From assembly GCA_964036195.1 (NCBI GenBank), contig OZ038455.1, positions 12,727,855 to 12,791,854 of the forward strand: a DNA stretch of 64,000 nucleotides, in the 5' to 3' direction. This DNA is from Sphaerolaimus hirsutus (Eukaryota > Nematoda > Chromadorea > Monhysterida > Sphaerolaimidae). Each line of letters opens with the position of its first letter. The stretch's first letter is position 1. A model generated the notes under the pieces. It did no database searches. It was not told the DNA's origin and was given only the letters and a program-made list of their open reading frames with translations. This document shows, piece after piece, positions 1 to 9,989 of this stretch. The position numbers were made by a program, and so were the translations under genes.

Positions 1-14
1 TTTTATTCATGCAG

Positions 15-3000
15 GGACACTGCGCTACCGATGTCGTCAATGCAAGGCGACCCTGTTTCTGACCAGCGACAAAAAGTTCCTACATCGACGGTTTGCACAC
101 AATCACGAACGCACCCGCAAACGAGCCAGGCAGCAGGGTGAGATTCCCGTGGGATATTTTAATTTTCTTGAATTACCCCTCAGAAATACATCTCCTTGAA
201 TTAGCCCCCCCCCCCCCGAAATACCTCTCCTCGATAGGGTTGGGAATTTCAAAATTTTCGGTTCCGGTTCTCGGTTCCAAAAGATTTCGGTTCGGGTATC
301 GGTTCCTGAAAATTTTCGGTTCCGGTTCTCGGTTCGGTGCTTAAACTCGGTTCCGGTTCGGTTCTTTCGGTTCTAAAATGATCAAAATTCCGGTTCCGGG
401 TAATAAAATAACCGGCTATCGGGTAATAATCGGCTGAACAACAGAAAAACAATATACCCAAGTTTACATGTGTAAGTACATTGGTTGGATATTTCATACT
501 ACAGGAGCATATCACAGCTTATTATTTCATGGTAGAATGCAGAAATCAGAGTTGTTATAATAATACTGGTATTTAAAAAAGTGTAAGAGCAAACATATAC
601 GTTTTCTGTACTCGCGTACTTTCAAAAAGAGTACTGGTATTTTTTTCTGGAGGAAACATAAATGTATTTATGTAGTACGCGAGTGAGTATGTGTATTATT
701 TTGAGTACAAACATAAATAACTTTTGCCAACTATGGTTAAAACTGCCACAAAACCAATGAAAACTACTACCAGTGATAATGTGTATACTGCAGCGACATT
801 GGGCCCCCACACACTGGATGTCAACTGAATTCGTGTCAACTAAATGTCAACTGAATTTAAGTGATACTGTGATTTCAACTTATCTATCTGATAGAGCATA
901 GTTAATTTTACATCATGACACTTCATTTTCATTGTTCCTGTTAAGTGTGATGCTTTTTACAAACTTCTTGTTTTATTCAATTGACACTGAGTTGACGCGA
1001 ATTTGCGATGTCAACTAGTGTGTGTGGGCCCATTACACCTTACAATGAAATCTACCATATCCCATCTGAATAAACAAACATACATAAAACATTTCATCAT
1101 ATTTATCAAAGCAATTTGATAAATATAATGAAATTTAGTTATGTTTGTTCTTTTATTCAGGTGGGATATGGTAGATTTTATTGTAAGGTGTAATGTCGCT
1201 GGACTATATGTGAAATTACACGCTCCCGCGCAATCATTTTGCAAACAGATGAATGTTGCAATTCTGAACACGCACCAAGATGTTCAGCTGCTGTTTAAAG
1301 GCTTAGATGTAGGTGTTGAAAAACGCTGTTTAAAAACTTTAAGATTCCTAGAAAATTTCGGTTCTTTCGGGTATTTACTTCGGTTCCGGGTATAAGTGCC
1401 GGTTCTCGGTTCCGGTTCAGTTCTCAAGCTCGGTTCCGGTTCTCGGTTCCAAAATAGTGCTCGGTTCTCGGTTCGGGTCGGTTCGGTTCCCCAACCCTAC
1501 TCCTCGAATTACCCCCAGAAATACCTCTCCTTATAGTACCCTCCGAGAAATACCTCTCCTTGAATTACCCCCCCCCCATGAAATTAGGGTTCAAACGGGA
1601 TTGACTTTTCGGGATCGGGATCGGGATTCACTTTTTGAGATTTCGGGATCGGGATTGGGGTTTCGGGATCGGGATCGGGATTGGTTTTTTGAGATTTCGG
1701 GATCGGGATCGGGATTGGCCGGGATTGGGGTCACGGGATCGGGATCGGGATTGGGATAGGCATTTTTCCGGGATCGGGATTGGGTTCTAGGGATAGAGAT
1801 TTTGGCCATTTTTCTGGCATTCACAGTTGTTCATAAAGGTCTCAAAACACTGTTGGATGCCAGAAAAGTGGCATAAAATTGACGCTGGGGGTTTGCACCC
1901 ACTTTTTTGCATGCAAAAACGTCATTATTTCACTTTTTATAATTTCCACTAATTTTTCCGGGATCGGGATCCCGGACTTGGGAGTTTCTCGGGATCGGGA
2001 TCGGGATTTGAAAACTTTCGGGATCGGGATCGGGATTGGTATTTTTGAGATTTCGGGATCGGGATCGGGATCGGGATTGGGGTTTCGGGATCGGGATCGG
2101 GACTGGTAAATCCCGGAATTTCACGGGATCCGGGATCGGGATCGGGATCCCGTTTGAACCCTACATGAAATACGACTCCTTGAATTCTTCACGTCACAAT
2201 CATGTTCACTAGGTTTGGTTAAAAATCGTGACAATATCCTGACTAGGGTTGGAAAAAAACGTTTTTTTAACTCGATGTTTTTTAATTAAAAAAACGTTGT
2301 TGTTTTTTTAAACGTTTTTTTAAATAAAAAACGTTTTTTTTAAAAAGCTCCCAGATATGACCTTGTGTCAACATATATAGGTATATCAGACAGTGGCAAT
2401 ACTCTGTGATGTTATATATGACCATATAATGTCTGTGGAGCCATGGGATAGCATTATAAGTGGTGATTTGTGTCAAAAATATCCATTTTTCGTCGACATT
2501 TTGTTTGTATATCGCCTTATAGTCGAATGTTCGTGACTTCAGGTAAAGTTTGGCACTGAAAAGTGATCAAACAAGGTTATAAAAGGAGGTTGTTACTTTG
2601 GGAGTGAAGTTACACACTGTGGAGGTACATGGAAGCACGTTACCTCAATATTATATACTACAGCAACATATGACGGCTTATTAACCCATGGTAGCACATA
2701 GAAATGGATACTTTGATACTAAAAATGCCACAAAACCAATGAAAACAACCACCAATGTCAATTTGTGTGTGAAACTGCGCAAATTTTTTGCAAAATACCT
2801 AGTGCTTAGTACTTACAATTTCGGCCGATGTTTTAAAAAAAAACATTTCGGACGTCATGTTTAAAAAAACAACGTTTTTTTAAAATAAAAAACGTTTAAA
2901 AAAAACATCGGCCAACCCTAATCCTGACGAGGTAATCAAAGCCCCGTTCGGATTAACTTCCCATCAAAATTTCGATCATGTACTAAAAAAGCACCCTGGG

Positions 3001-6000
3001 AAAAATCAAATTGTTGTCAATGGTGCACCGCACACTGAAATTTTGCGTTCAGCGTTCGTACGTTTTTGCACGCTGAACTACAAACGCTGAAATCAATATC
3101 TAAAGAACACATCATTTTTGAAGCGTAAAAAATTCTACTCGCATGTGAATTGCGCGAAATTTTTACGCTTCAAAAACGTTGCGTTCTTTAGATTTTGATT
3201 TCAGCGTTTGTAGTTCAGCGTGCAAATACGTTCGAACGCTGAACGCAAAATTTCAGCGTGCGGTGCGCCATTCAATCTCAACTTCCTACAAAAAAAATCG
3301 AAGCGCATCAAAAAAAATTCGCAGCCCGCGGCCTGTTATCGAACCAGCGAACAATGTCGCGCCCAGATTCGGACACGCAGTCGCCGCCTGCCGACGGAAA
3401 AGCAGTGCGGCGCTCGAATCGCAAAATTAAATATCCAAAGATGGATTTTGACGAGATCACCGAGTCGATTGTCGCTTCAAATGACGATTACGATGCGGAA
3501 TATAGTGGCGGCGCCGGCGGAAAGGCGGTCAGAAAGTCGACTGGTGTGATTTCCAAGGAAGTGAACAAAACGCTGAAAATGGTGTGCGATAAAATAACAT
3601 CGATGCAAAGGCAGATTGATGAATTGAGGTCGGTTTGCGTGTAGATATGTTTTTGGCATTTGTGTGCGGTGATGGCAGATTTGAGCTGATATTTTTTTAA
3701 ATCTGAAAAGCGGCTGAAAAAATCCCATCTGGTTTCCCAAAGATCCCATTTGGAACAATTCCATGCTGAACTTCACGTGAAGTCACGGAGATTCGACAAA
3801 AGGCGATATCTGTAACAAGTCGACATACTAATGTATATTTTTGAAAGAAATCACTGTTATAATGCTATCCCACGACTCCACAGTCGTAAATAATATGACA
3901 AATATGTTTTCTCTATACCCCCATTTTGGACTATTTTGAAAAAAATTTGATTTTAATTTAAAAAATTGATTTTTTTCCAACCATAGCCCCCACCCTCCGC
4001 AGAGAAAGCCAAGACGACCTGCGCGCGGCGATGGCGGTCACGTCCACGTTCACCAACTTGCACCGCGTCGCGAACCCCGCCATGGACACTGGCGACGACG
4101 GGGATATCTGCGTCACCGATTTCGACCCCATTTCCGGGGGTGAGCAGCGAGCGCCGGCTAACCCCAGGAATAAGGGACCCAGGCCGTTTACCGAGTTGGA
4201 ACCGTTGGAGCTTTTGGCTGGAGTTTTGGCTAGCTCCAGGAGGTAAGTGCGGGGTCTCGTTAATGGAGGGTTCGAGGGATAGACAAAATTATCGCCTCGG
4301 TATAGACAGATAGCTGAGCGGCCCCGAGGATAAATAATTAGCTGGAACGTTTGGGGGGTAACCCCCACCCCAACCCCCATACTGCACCCATGGCCATGGG
4401 TCAAGTCTTGTACCTAACAATAGATTGTCTAACACTTAACATGCACACATTTTTTCTCTATACCCCCATTTTGGACGATTTTTAAAAAATCTGATTTTAA
4501 TTTGGAAAAAAATATTATTTTTTAATCAAGGCGTTTAAAAAAATTGATTTAAAAATTGAAAAACTTTAAGTTAAAACGTTCTGACAAGACATGTTTATAT
4601 GCAAAGAAACTTACAAATCAACCGACGTAAAACTAGGGTTGGCCGATGTTTTTTCTAAACGTTTTATTAAAAAAAACGTTGTTTTTTTTTTAAAAACACG
4701 AGGTCCGAAACGTTTAAAAAAAAAAGAAAAACATCGGCCGAAACTTTTAGTACTAAGCACTAGGTATTTTGCAAAATTTTTGTGCGCAAGCGCGCAATTG
4801 CACACACAAATTGACATTGGTGGTTGTTTTCATTGGTTTTGTGGCATTTTTAGTATCAAAGCATCCATTTCTATGTGCTAGCATGGGTAAAAAAGCCGTC
4901 ATATGTTGCTGTAGTACATAATATTCAGGTAATGTGCTCCATGTAAATACCTCCACAGTGTGTAACATCACTCCCAAAGTAACATCCTCCTTTTATAACT
5001 CTGATTGATCACTATTCCGTGCCAAACTTCGCTTGAAGTTACGAACATTCGACTATAAGGCGATATATGAACATGTCCACAAAAAATGGACATTTTTGAC
5101 ACAAATCACCACTTATAATGCTATCCCATGGCTCCACAGCCATTATATGATCATGTATAACATCACAGAGTATTGTCACTTGTCTGATATACCTATATAT
5201 GTTGACCCAGGACAGGGGTCTCGAATGGGGGGGGGGTTACCCCCCCCAAACCGCCCAGCTATCTATATATCCCGGAGGCCGCCCAGCTATCTACCTATCT
5301 GGAGCGATTTTTCAGAAACTATACCCCAATCGCTATTTTTCATACCTATTTATAGATTTTCACCTCCAAAATCACTAGTTCATGCGTCTAATTGCCTATT
5401 TTCAGCTATTTTAAGTACTATATGCTCTTGTATACTCATTTTGAGCTATTTTACACCTACTTTTAGCGATTTTTCTCCCTTTCCCTCCTTCTATGCCCCG
5501 AAAAAGCCTATATATCGCACCACCACAACACCCCCCAAACCCCCCCAGAAAATTTTTCAGCTATCTATCCCTCCGAAGGAGCGATTTGCTATCTATCCAA
5601 CCACTCGGAGGGTCAAAATTCAAGATACCCCTGACTAGGGTGTCAAAAGAATTTTTTTACGGAAAACGGAAACGGAAACGGAAAAAATTTTTCAACGGCC
5701 GGAAAACGGAACGGAAAACGGAAAAAAAATTGCACTTGGCGGAAAACGGAAACGGAAACGGAAAAAAAATTTCAGCGGCCGGAAAACGGAAAAAGAGGCC
5801 GGAAAACCGGAAACGGAAAAATCAAATTTGCACGGAAATGGAAAAACTTGCTGGAATTTTGCCGGAAAACGGATAAAATTTGCTGAAATTTTGCTGGAAG
5901 TGGAAAAAATTTGCAGTAATTTTGCTGGAAACAGAAATTTTTTTACATCAGTGACAATCTGCATGAGTTTTTGCCAGTTTGGCTGATCAGAAAACCGAAA

Positions 6001-8668
6001 GTTGAGCCAGAAAAAGGTAAAATGAGGCGGAAAAATGGAAAATTGAAGCGGAAAATGGAAAAAAGGTAGAAAAACTGGAAATTGAGGCGGAAAACAGAAA
6101 AAAGGCGGAAAAACTGAAAATTTAGCCGGAAAACGGAAAATGAGCCGGAAAAACGGAAACGGAAAAAAATGTTGCCGGAAAACGGAACGGAAAACGGAAA
6201 AAAATTTTCAGCAGCCGGAAAACGGAACGGAAAACGGAAAAAATTTGCCTGCGGAAAACGGAAACGGAAAACGGAAAACGGAAATTTGACACCCTACCCC
6301 TGACCCAGGAACATATATGGGAGCTTTAAAAAAAAACGTTTTTAATTAAAAAACGTTGTTTTTTTTAAAAAACATGGCGTTAAAAAACCAAGCGTGTTTT
6401 TTTCAACCCTACGTAAAACTCAGATACGAGGATGGCCGTATGATCTTCTACAACCTGCCGCAGAATCGCAAAATGCTCGTCATGGAGCGCCTGAACCCCG
6501 TGAATGACAAGGGTCAAAAAATTGTTACCGCCTACCACGAATCATGCCGTGCAGGCGCCGGCTGGTATCGTTGCAGGACGTGCAGAAAATTTAGCGTTGG
6601 TTTCAATATTTTCTTGCGTGTGATGAGTAGGGTGTCAAATTTCCGTTTTCCGTTTTCCGCAGGCAAGTTTTTTCCGTTTTTCGTTCCGTTTTCCGGCTGC
6701 TGAAATTTTTTTCTCCGGTTTCCGTTCCGTTTTCCGGCCAATTTTTTTTGTTTCCGTTTTTCCGGCTCATTTTACGTTTTCCAGCTAAATTTTCAGTTCT
6801 TTTGCCTTTTTCCGTTTTCCGCCTCAATTCCCAGTTTTTCCGCCTTTTTTTCCGTTTTCCGCCTCAATTGACTATTTTTCTGCCTCATGTTACCTCTGTG
6901 TGGATCAACTTTCTGTTTTCTGTTCCAGCCAAACTGGTAAACATTCATGCAGATTGTCAATTATGTAAAAAAAATTGTTTCCAGCAAAATTTCTGCAAAT
7001 TTTTTCCACTTCCAGCAAAATTTCAGCAAATTTTATCTGTTTTCCAGCAAAATTTCACCAATTTTTTTCCGTTTCCGTGCAAATTTCATTTTTCCTTTTC
7101 CGTTTTTTCCGGCCCCTTTTTCCGTTTTCCGGCTGCTGAAATTTTTTTCCGTTTTCCGGCCGCTGAAAAAAAATGTACGTTTCCGTTTTCCATAAAAAAA
7201 TTTTTTACACCATAGTAATGAGGGATAAAATCCGGTAATCCCTACGCTGGTAAATTTACAAGTAGAGTTCAAATGGCATTGACTTTTGGGGGTCGGGGTT
7301 TTGGGCAAAGTTCTGTAATTCCTTCATTTGCCGCAAAACTGGTCTAAAAATACACTCTGATGGCAGAAAGGTGGCATAAATTGGGCACTGGATGTTTCCT
7401 GTCACATTTCTCAGTGAAAAAGTCATTTTTTCACTTTTTTATCGTTTCTACTGATTTTTCCGGGATCGGGATCGCCATTTGAATTTTTTTGTGATTGGTA
7501 CTCGAGATCGGGATCGGGACCGCAAAATCCCGAAAAGATACGGGATCGCAATCCCGTTTGAACCCTATGAACAAGTAAAATATATTTATTTATCAATCTC
7601 TCATCGTTTAGATGCGCGTGTGCCCGGACACGGACCTGTTGAAGCACAGCATGCCCGAGGCGGAGCACGAGGCCAGGTGCCGCGGCGTCCCGCTCGTCAA
7701 GGTCGCCGCCAGGGACGTGGAGAAAATGTGGGTCGCCTTCTGCAAGACGCACAGGCTTACCGCGCAGATGGGGCTCAGGAAGGTCGGTTTGATGCGCTCG
7801 ATAACTGGTTGTGATCTGTAGCCATTGCGCGCGCCTCATCTGAGGTCACTCCCAGACCCGGTGAAATGTAAATGTCATGCAAAGTGTCAAAAGTCATGTA
7901 AAATATCATGCAAAATGTCAAACGAGCAGTAAACCGAACAAAAGAAAATTTGCTATTTTGCATGACTTTTGACACTTTGCATAACATTTTAAACTTTACG
8001 TGGCATTGTATAGGTACCGTCGCTCTATCTAGCACACCTTCCCAATGTGCTCACCTCTAAACCGTAATCCGCAGATGCTCTCGCTGGACTGCACGATGCT
8101 GCAGCGGGTGGCCGCCAGCTACTTCCTAGAGAGCGTGTCTGAGATCAAGGCGAACCTGTGCAAGATCCACCTGATCTCGTCCAAGCTGTACACGACGAGC
8201 AAGCGCGACTGCGGCGTGTACGGCTCCAGGTTCATGGGCGCCGCCGGCGCTGGCTTGTTCTACGGCCACGGCGCCGACGGCAGCCACTTGGCACCGAGCC
8301 AATTCGACGGGTCGGCCATCAACTACGACGACGGCGAGGACCAGGACGACGACGAGGGCGAGGGGGTGGAGGGGGGTGACTTCGAGGGGGCCCTGCCGCC
8401 CAGCGTGTACAGGAGCGAGGGCGGGGGTGCCGTGCCGCCCAGCGTGTACAGGAGCGAGGGCGGGGGTGCCGTGCCGCCCAGCGTGTACAGGAGTGAGGGC
8501 GGGGGTGCCGTGCCGCCCAGCGTGTACAGGAGCGAGGGTGGGGGTGCCCTGGTCAAGGGGGAGGGTCAGCTGCGCGCGCTCGTTGAGGCCCAGCAGCAGC
8601 AACAGCCACAGCAACAACAGCAGGAGGGTGAGGAGGAGGACGATGACGATGCGGATATTGTCGTTTGA
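15..8668 (+). CDS. FLYWCH-family zinc-finger gene 1 (5' end outside window)
   Basis: Exons read as 15-137, 3325-3628, 4003-4242, 6424-6595, 7612-7782 and 8075-8668; phases agree at every junction and give 533 residues plus stop. The first exon is the C-terminal half of a FLYWCH finger (YRCRQC, then HNH). Next come a basic plus heptad-like exon (ending MQRQIDELRR), a linker, then a second zinc-type module: DGRMIFYNLPQNR, YRCRTCRKF, and after an intron HEARC, a C-C-H-C set. The last exon has a conserved start (QRVAASYFLESV), an acidic run, four 13-residue repeats, poly-Q and an acidic C-terminus. FLYWCH proteins are generally nuclear DNA binders; a role here is inference. It is the first of three tandem paralogues. 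Earlier exons, including the finger's first half, lie before position 1. Intron 138-3324 is almost entirely transposons. Confidence 0.82.
805..1032. mobile_element. Fold-back MITE, CACACACTAGTTGACA family
   Basis: Inverted ends of the form CACACACT(G/A)G-TGTCAAC are bounded on both sides by gggccc. Inner copies of the GTCAACT word repeat on both arms. Relatives lie at 9391-9670, 11895-12470, 19298-19506, 36760-36929, 51936-52145 and 53897-54094. There is no coding capacity. It is nested in the GGTTCC hAT element. Confidence 0.75.
1033..1193. mobile_element. Short hairpin MITE, CTACCATATCCCATCTGAAT type
   Basis: Two arms of about 45 bp are near-complementary: TTACACCTTACAATGAAATC at the left and its inverse at 1174-1193. 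Related single arms occur near 16695-16790, 32470-32525 and 47640-47740, so this is a dispersed family. No ORF. Confidence 0.75.
1585..2163. mobile_element. hAT-like non-autonomous element, GGGATC-word family
   Basis: The ends TAGGGTTCAAACGGGAT and inverse lie between 8-bp duplications catgaaat (1577-1584, 2164-2171). The interior is dominated by GGGATC words plus a unique core near 1800-1950. The same family recurs at 7263-7567 and 20700-22065. No transposase ORF. Confidence 0.92.
2244..2920. mobile_element. hAT-like non-autonomous element, AAACGTTTTTT-word family
   Basis: The ends TAGGGTTGG and CCAACCCTA lie between 8-bp duplications atcctgac (2236-2243, 2921-2928). Runs of AAACGTTTTTT words lie inside each end, around a unique core of about 450 bp. 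That core is shared with copies at 4634-6411 (inverted), 23795-24430 and 50496-50996. Confidence 0.93.
3021..3270. mobile_element. MITE with TGGTGCACCGCACACTGAAA ends
   Basis: Long inverted arms (over 60 bp) run inward from both ends and contain CAGCGTTCG words. It lies about 50 bp upstream of the acceptor for exon 3325. A related element with TGGCGCTACGCACACTGAAG ends is at 14571-14968. Confidence 0.75.
4250..4400. repeat. Degenerate CAGGGGTCTC-family fragment
   Basis: It contains GGGGTCTCG and the diagnostic agatagctgagcggcc stretch of the element family seen whole at 5213-6302 and 34745-35242. No clear ends or target duplication remain. It starts just after the donor of exon 4003-4242. 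Other remnants lie near 15270-15540, 27000-27120, 28210-28340 and 38090-38220. Confidence 0.55.
5213..6302. mobile_element. hAT-like element, CAGGGGTCTC family (nested)
   Basis: The ends CAGGGGTCTC and ACCCCTG lie between duplications acccagga (5205-5212, 6303-6310). The body has the family's AGCTATCTAT words and G/C runs. It is inside 4634-6411 and contains the element at 5636-6296, so it is the middle layer of three insertions. Confidence 0.88.
5636..6296. mobile_element. hAT-like element, CGGAAAA-word family (innermost)
   Basis: The ends TAGGGTGTCAAA and TTTGACACCCTA lie between duplications cccctgac (5628-5635, 6297-6304). The body is almost wholly GGAAAACGGAAACGG words. AAACGG is the published binding word of the maize Ac (hAT) transposase; a shared function here is only inference. 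A second copy is at 6628-7214 and a remnant near 23040-23400. Confidence 0.92.
6628..7214. mobile_element. hAT-like element, CGGAAAA-word family (second copy)
   Basis: The ends TAGGGTGTCAAAT and TTTACACCATA lie between duplications gtgatgag and gtaatgag (7 of 8 match). The interior carries TTCCGTTTTCC words, the complement of the first copy. It lies in the intron between exons 6424-6595 and 7612-7782. Confidence 0.85.
7263..7567. mobile_element. hAT-like GGGATC-word element, older copy
   Basis: The ends TAGAGTTCAAATGG and TTTGAACCCTA lie between tttacaag and tgaacaag (6 of 8 match), so it is more decayed than 1585-2163. The GGGATCGGGATC array remains only near the right end. Confidence 0.8.
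7848..8020. repeat. MITE, GGCAGTCCC/AAGTGTCAAATGTCATG family
   Basis: A fold-back of repeated GTCAAANGTCATG words; its left end (CCCAGACCCGGTGAAATG) mirrors family ends such as GCAGTCCCAGACCCTGTAAA at 34613. Other members or pieces: 8764-8872, 15950-16135, 34612-35297, 39890-40300, 41290-41416, 42318-42394, 46470-46750, 49334-49478 and 55552-55600. Confidence 0.65.
8390..8545 (+). repeat. In-frame 39-bp minisatellite, four units
   Basis: Four head-to-tail 39-bp units in the last exon of FLYWCH gene 1 encode VPPSVYRSEGGGA (first unit starts AL). Units differ at very few bases, all silent apart from the first. A CAG/CAA glutamine run follows at about 8591-8623. The two downstream paralogues lack this block. 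Confidence 0.95.
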
Positions 8669-9390
8669 TTTCGTTGTTCCGTTCGGACCATTGAAACCGC
8701 CTCGTTGGGTAGGTTTTCGAACGCTTATCGAATTTCGTCGGTTGTCGAATCGATCTGGTGGCGGTCCGGCACCCTGTAAGGTGTCAAATGTCAATCAAAA
8801 TGGGAGAAAGTACTTAACTTTTGTAATTTTACATTACATTTAACGGTTTACAGGATGCGGGACTGCACCCTGATGAAAAGTCCGACTGTTTACCATCTAC
8901 GTTTTTGTTCTTGCGTTTTAGTTTTTTTCTTTCGCATTGAAAGTGGGAAATAGAGAAATCTGCGCTTTGAACTTCAGTGAAATTTATTGAACGTTTTCTA
9001 TTTATTAACGTCTATTATTGGTTGATAATTTACATAAACTAGTAATATTTACCCATCTACATACCTATCATTTAACCCGGGCATCAAATGGAAACTATTT
9101 ACAACTAACAAGTAAAAAAACATAAATACAGTATTTATTCATATTCACGTGTAGCGATAAGAAAGTTGAGTGTTCGAAATTATTTATGAAATTTACCTGT
9201 CCGTTTGTGCTAAATATATCTACCTTCATTTAAATCAGGGAGGTATCAGGGAGTAGTTTTACAGAATTGAAGGGGTAGGGTTTGGACGATATGGCTTTTC
9301 CATATCTATATTAGATATATTTTTCTAAAACTCTATATTCGGTATCGATTAAAAATAGGTTTCTCAGTCGCACCCACTATAATATGGCAT

Positions 9391-9670
9391 CCACACGCTA
9401 GTTGACATCGACACTAAATGTCAACTGGTTCTCATCCCAATTCAAAGCTTGCAGGTGAACCGATAAACTGCGTTCAAATCCAAAAGTGTTGCATCAAGTT
9501 GCAAATGAAGCTGAAGTGTTGATCGAAAAAATTGCGGCACATGCAATGTGCAATTACTGCATGAAGTATAAATACATACGTGTATACAATGCGTGGTGTT
9601 ACTCCTGAGCAAGCTTTGCATTGGGATGGGAACCAGTTGACATTTGGTGTCGATGTCAGCTAGCGCGTGG
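9391..9670. mobile_element. Fold-back MITE, CACACACTAGTTGACA family
   Basis: The ends CCACACGCTAGTTGACATCG and inverse are followed inward on both arms by AAATGTCAACTGGTT and TCCCAATTCAAAGC. It is the best preserved relative of the interrupted copy at 11895-12470. No ORF. Confidence 0.8.
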
Positions 9671-9989
9671 AGGGCCTATATTCGGCGAACCGCGAAGTAT
9701 GCGCCCAAAATTACTTAAAGTCTTAGTCGATCACGCGCGAGCAGGACTCTTTTACAAAAAGAAAAAGGCGGGGTCTCGTTAAAGTTACGAATGTTTTTTT
9801 CTTCGTTTTTCTGCTGGAGCAATTTTCATTTCATTGGCGATGACGTCATGATGGAGTGTTTCCTCCGGTGAAAGCATAGCACGCGGTCCGTGGAGTATAA
9901 ATGAAACAATTATGCCCCCTGGATACGTCCTTGATCTAGACATTAGGGTAGTTTGTTTTAGTGTGATTTTTGCTATTTTTGTAATATGG

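Larger units (their letters stand above)
235..1499. mobile_element. hAT-like non-autonomous element, GGTTCC-word family
   Basis: The ends are TAGGGTTGGG and its complement, flanked by the exact 8-bp duplication ctcctcga (227-234, 1500-1507). TAGGG ends and an 8-bp duplication are hAT hallmarks. Inside both ends are arrays of GGTTCCGGTTCTC-type words. The middle holds at least two inserted fold-back elements (about 805-1032 and 1033-1193). It sits in an intron of FLYWCH gene 1. Confidence 0.88.
4634..6411. mobile_element. hAT-like AAACGTTTTTT element carrying two nested insertions
   Basis: The outer ends TAGGGTTGGCCGATG and CAACCCTA lie between duplications cgtaaaac (4626-4633, 6412-6419). 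It is the same family as 2244-2920 but inverted. A CAGGGGTCTC element (5213-6302) interrupts it, itself interrupted by a CGGAAAA element (5636-6296). The right duplication stops one base before the cag acceptor at 6421-6423 of FLYWCH gene 1. Confidence 0.92.

Noticed and set aside
1591-1824. ORFs rich in D-P-R or G-S-R through GGGATC and GGTCCC arrays
   Set aside because: Open frames come from the hexamer composition on both strands; no conserved protein is encoded.
1585-2163. GGGATC arrays as satellite or telomere-type DNA
   Set aside because: The arrays stop at inverted TAGGGTT ends with 8-bp target duplications, so they are element interiors. TAGGG occurs only at the ends and is not a telomere array.
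8390-8545. CRISPR-like regular repeat
   Set aside because: Units are directly adjacent with no spacers, are multiples of three, and sit in an exon of an animal gene.
8126-8794. A 222-codon minus-strand ORF
   Set aside because: It is the antisense of the repetitive, GC-rich last exon of FLYWCH gene 1, which has clear family similarity on the plus strand.
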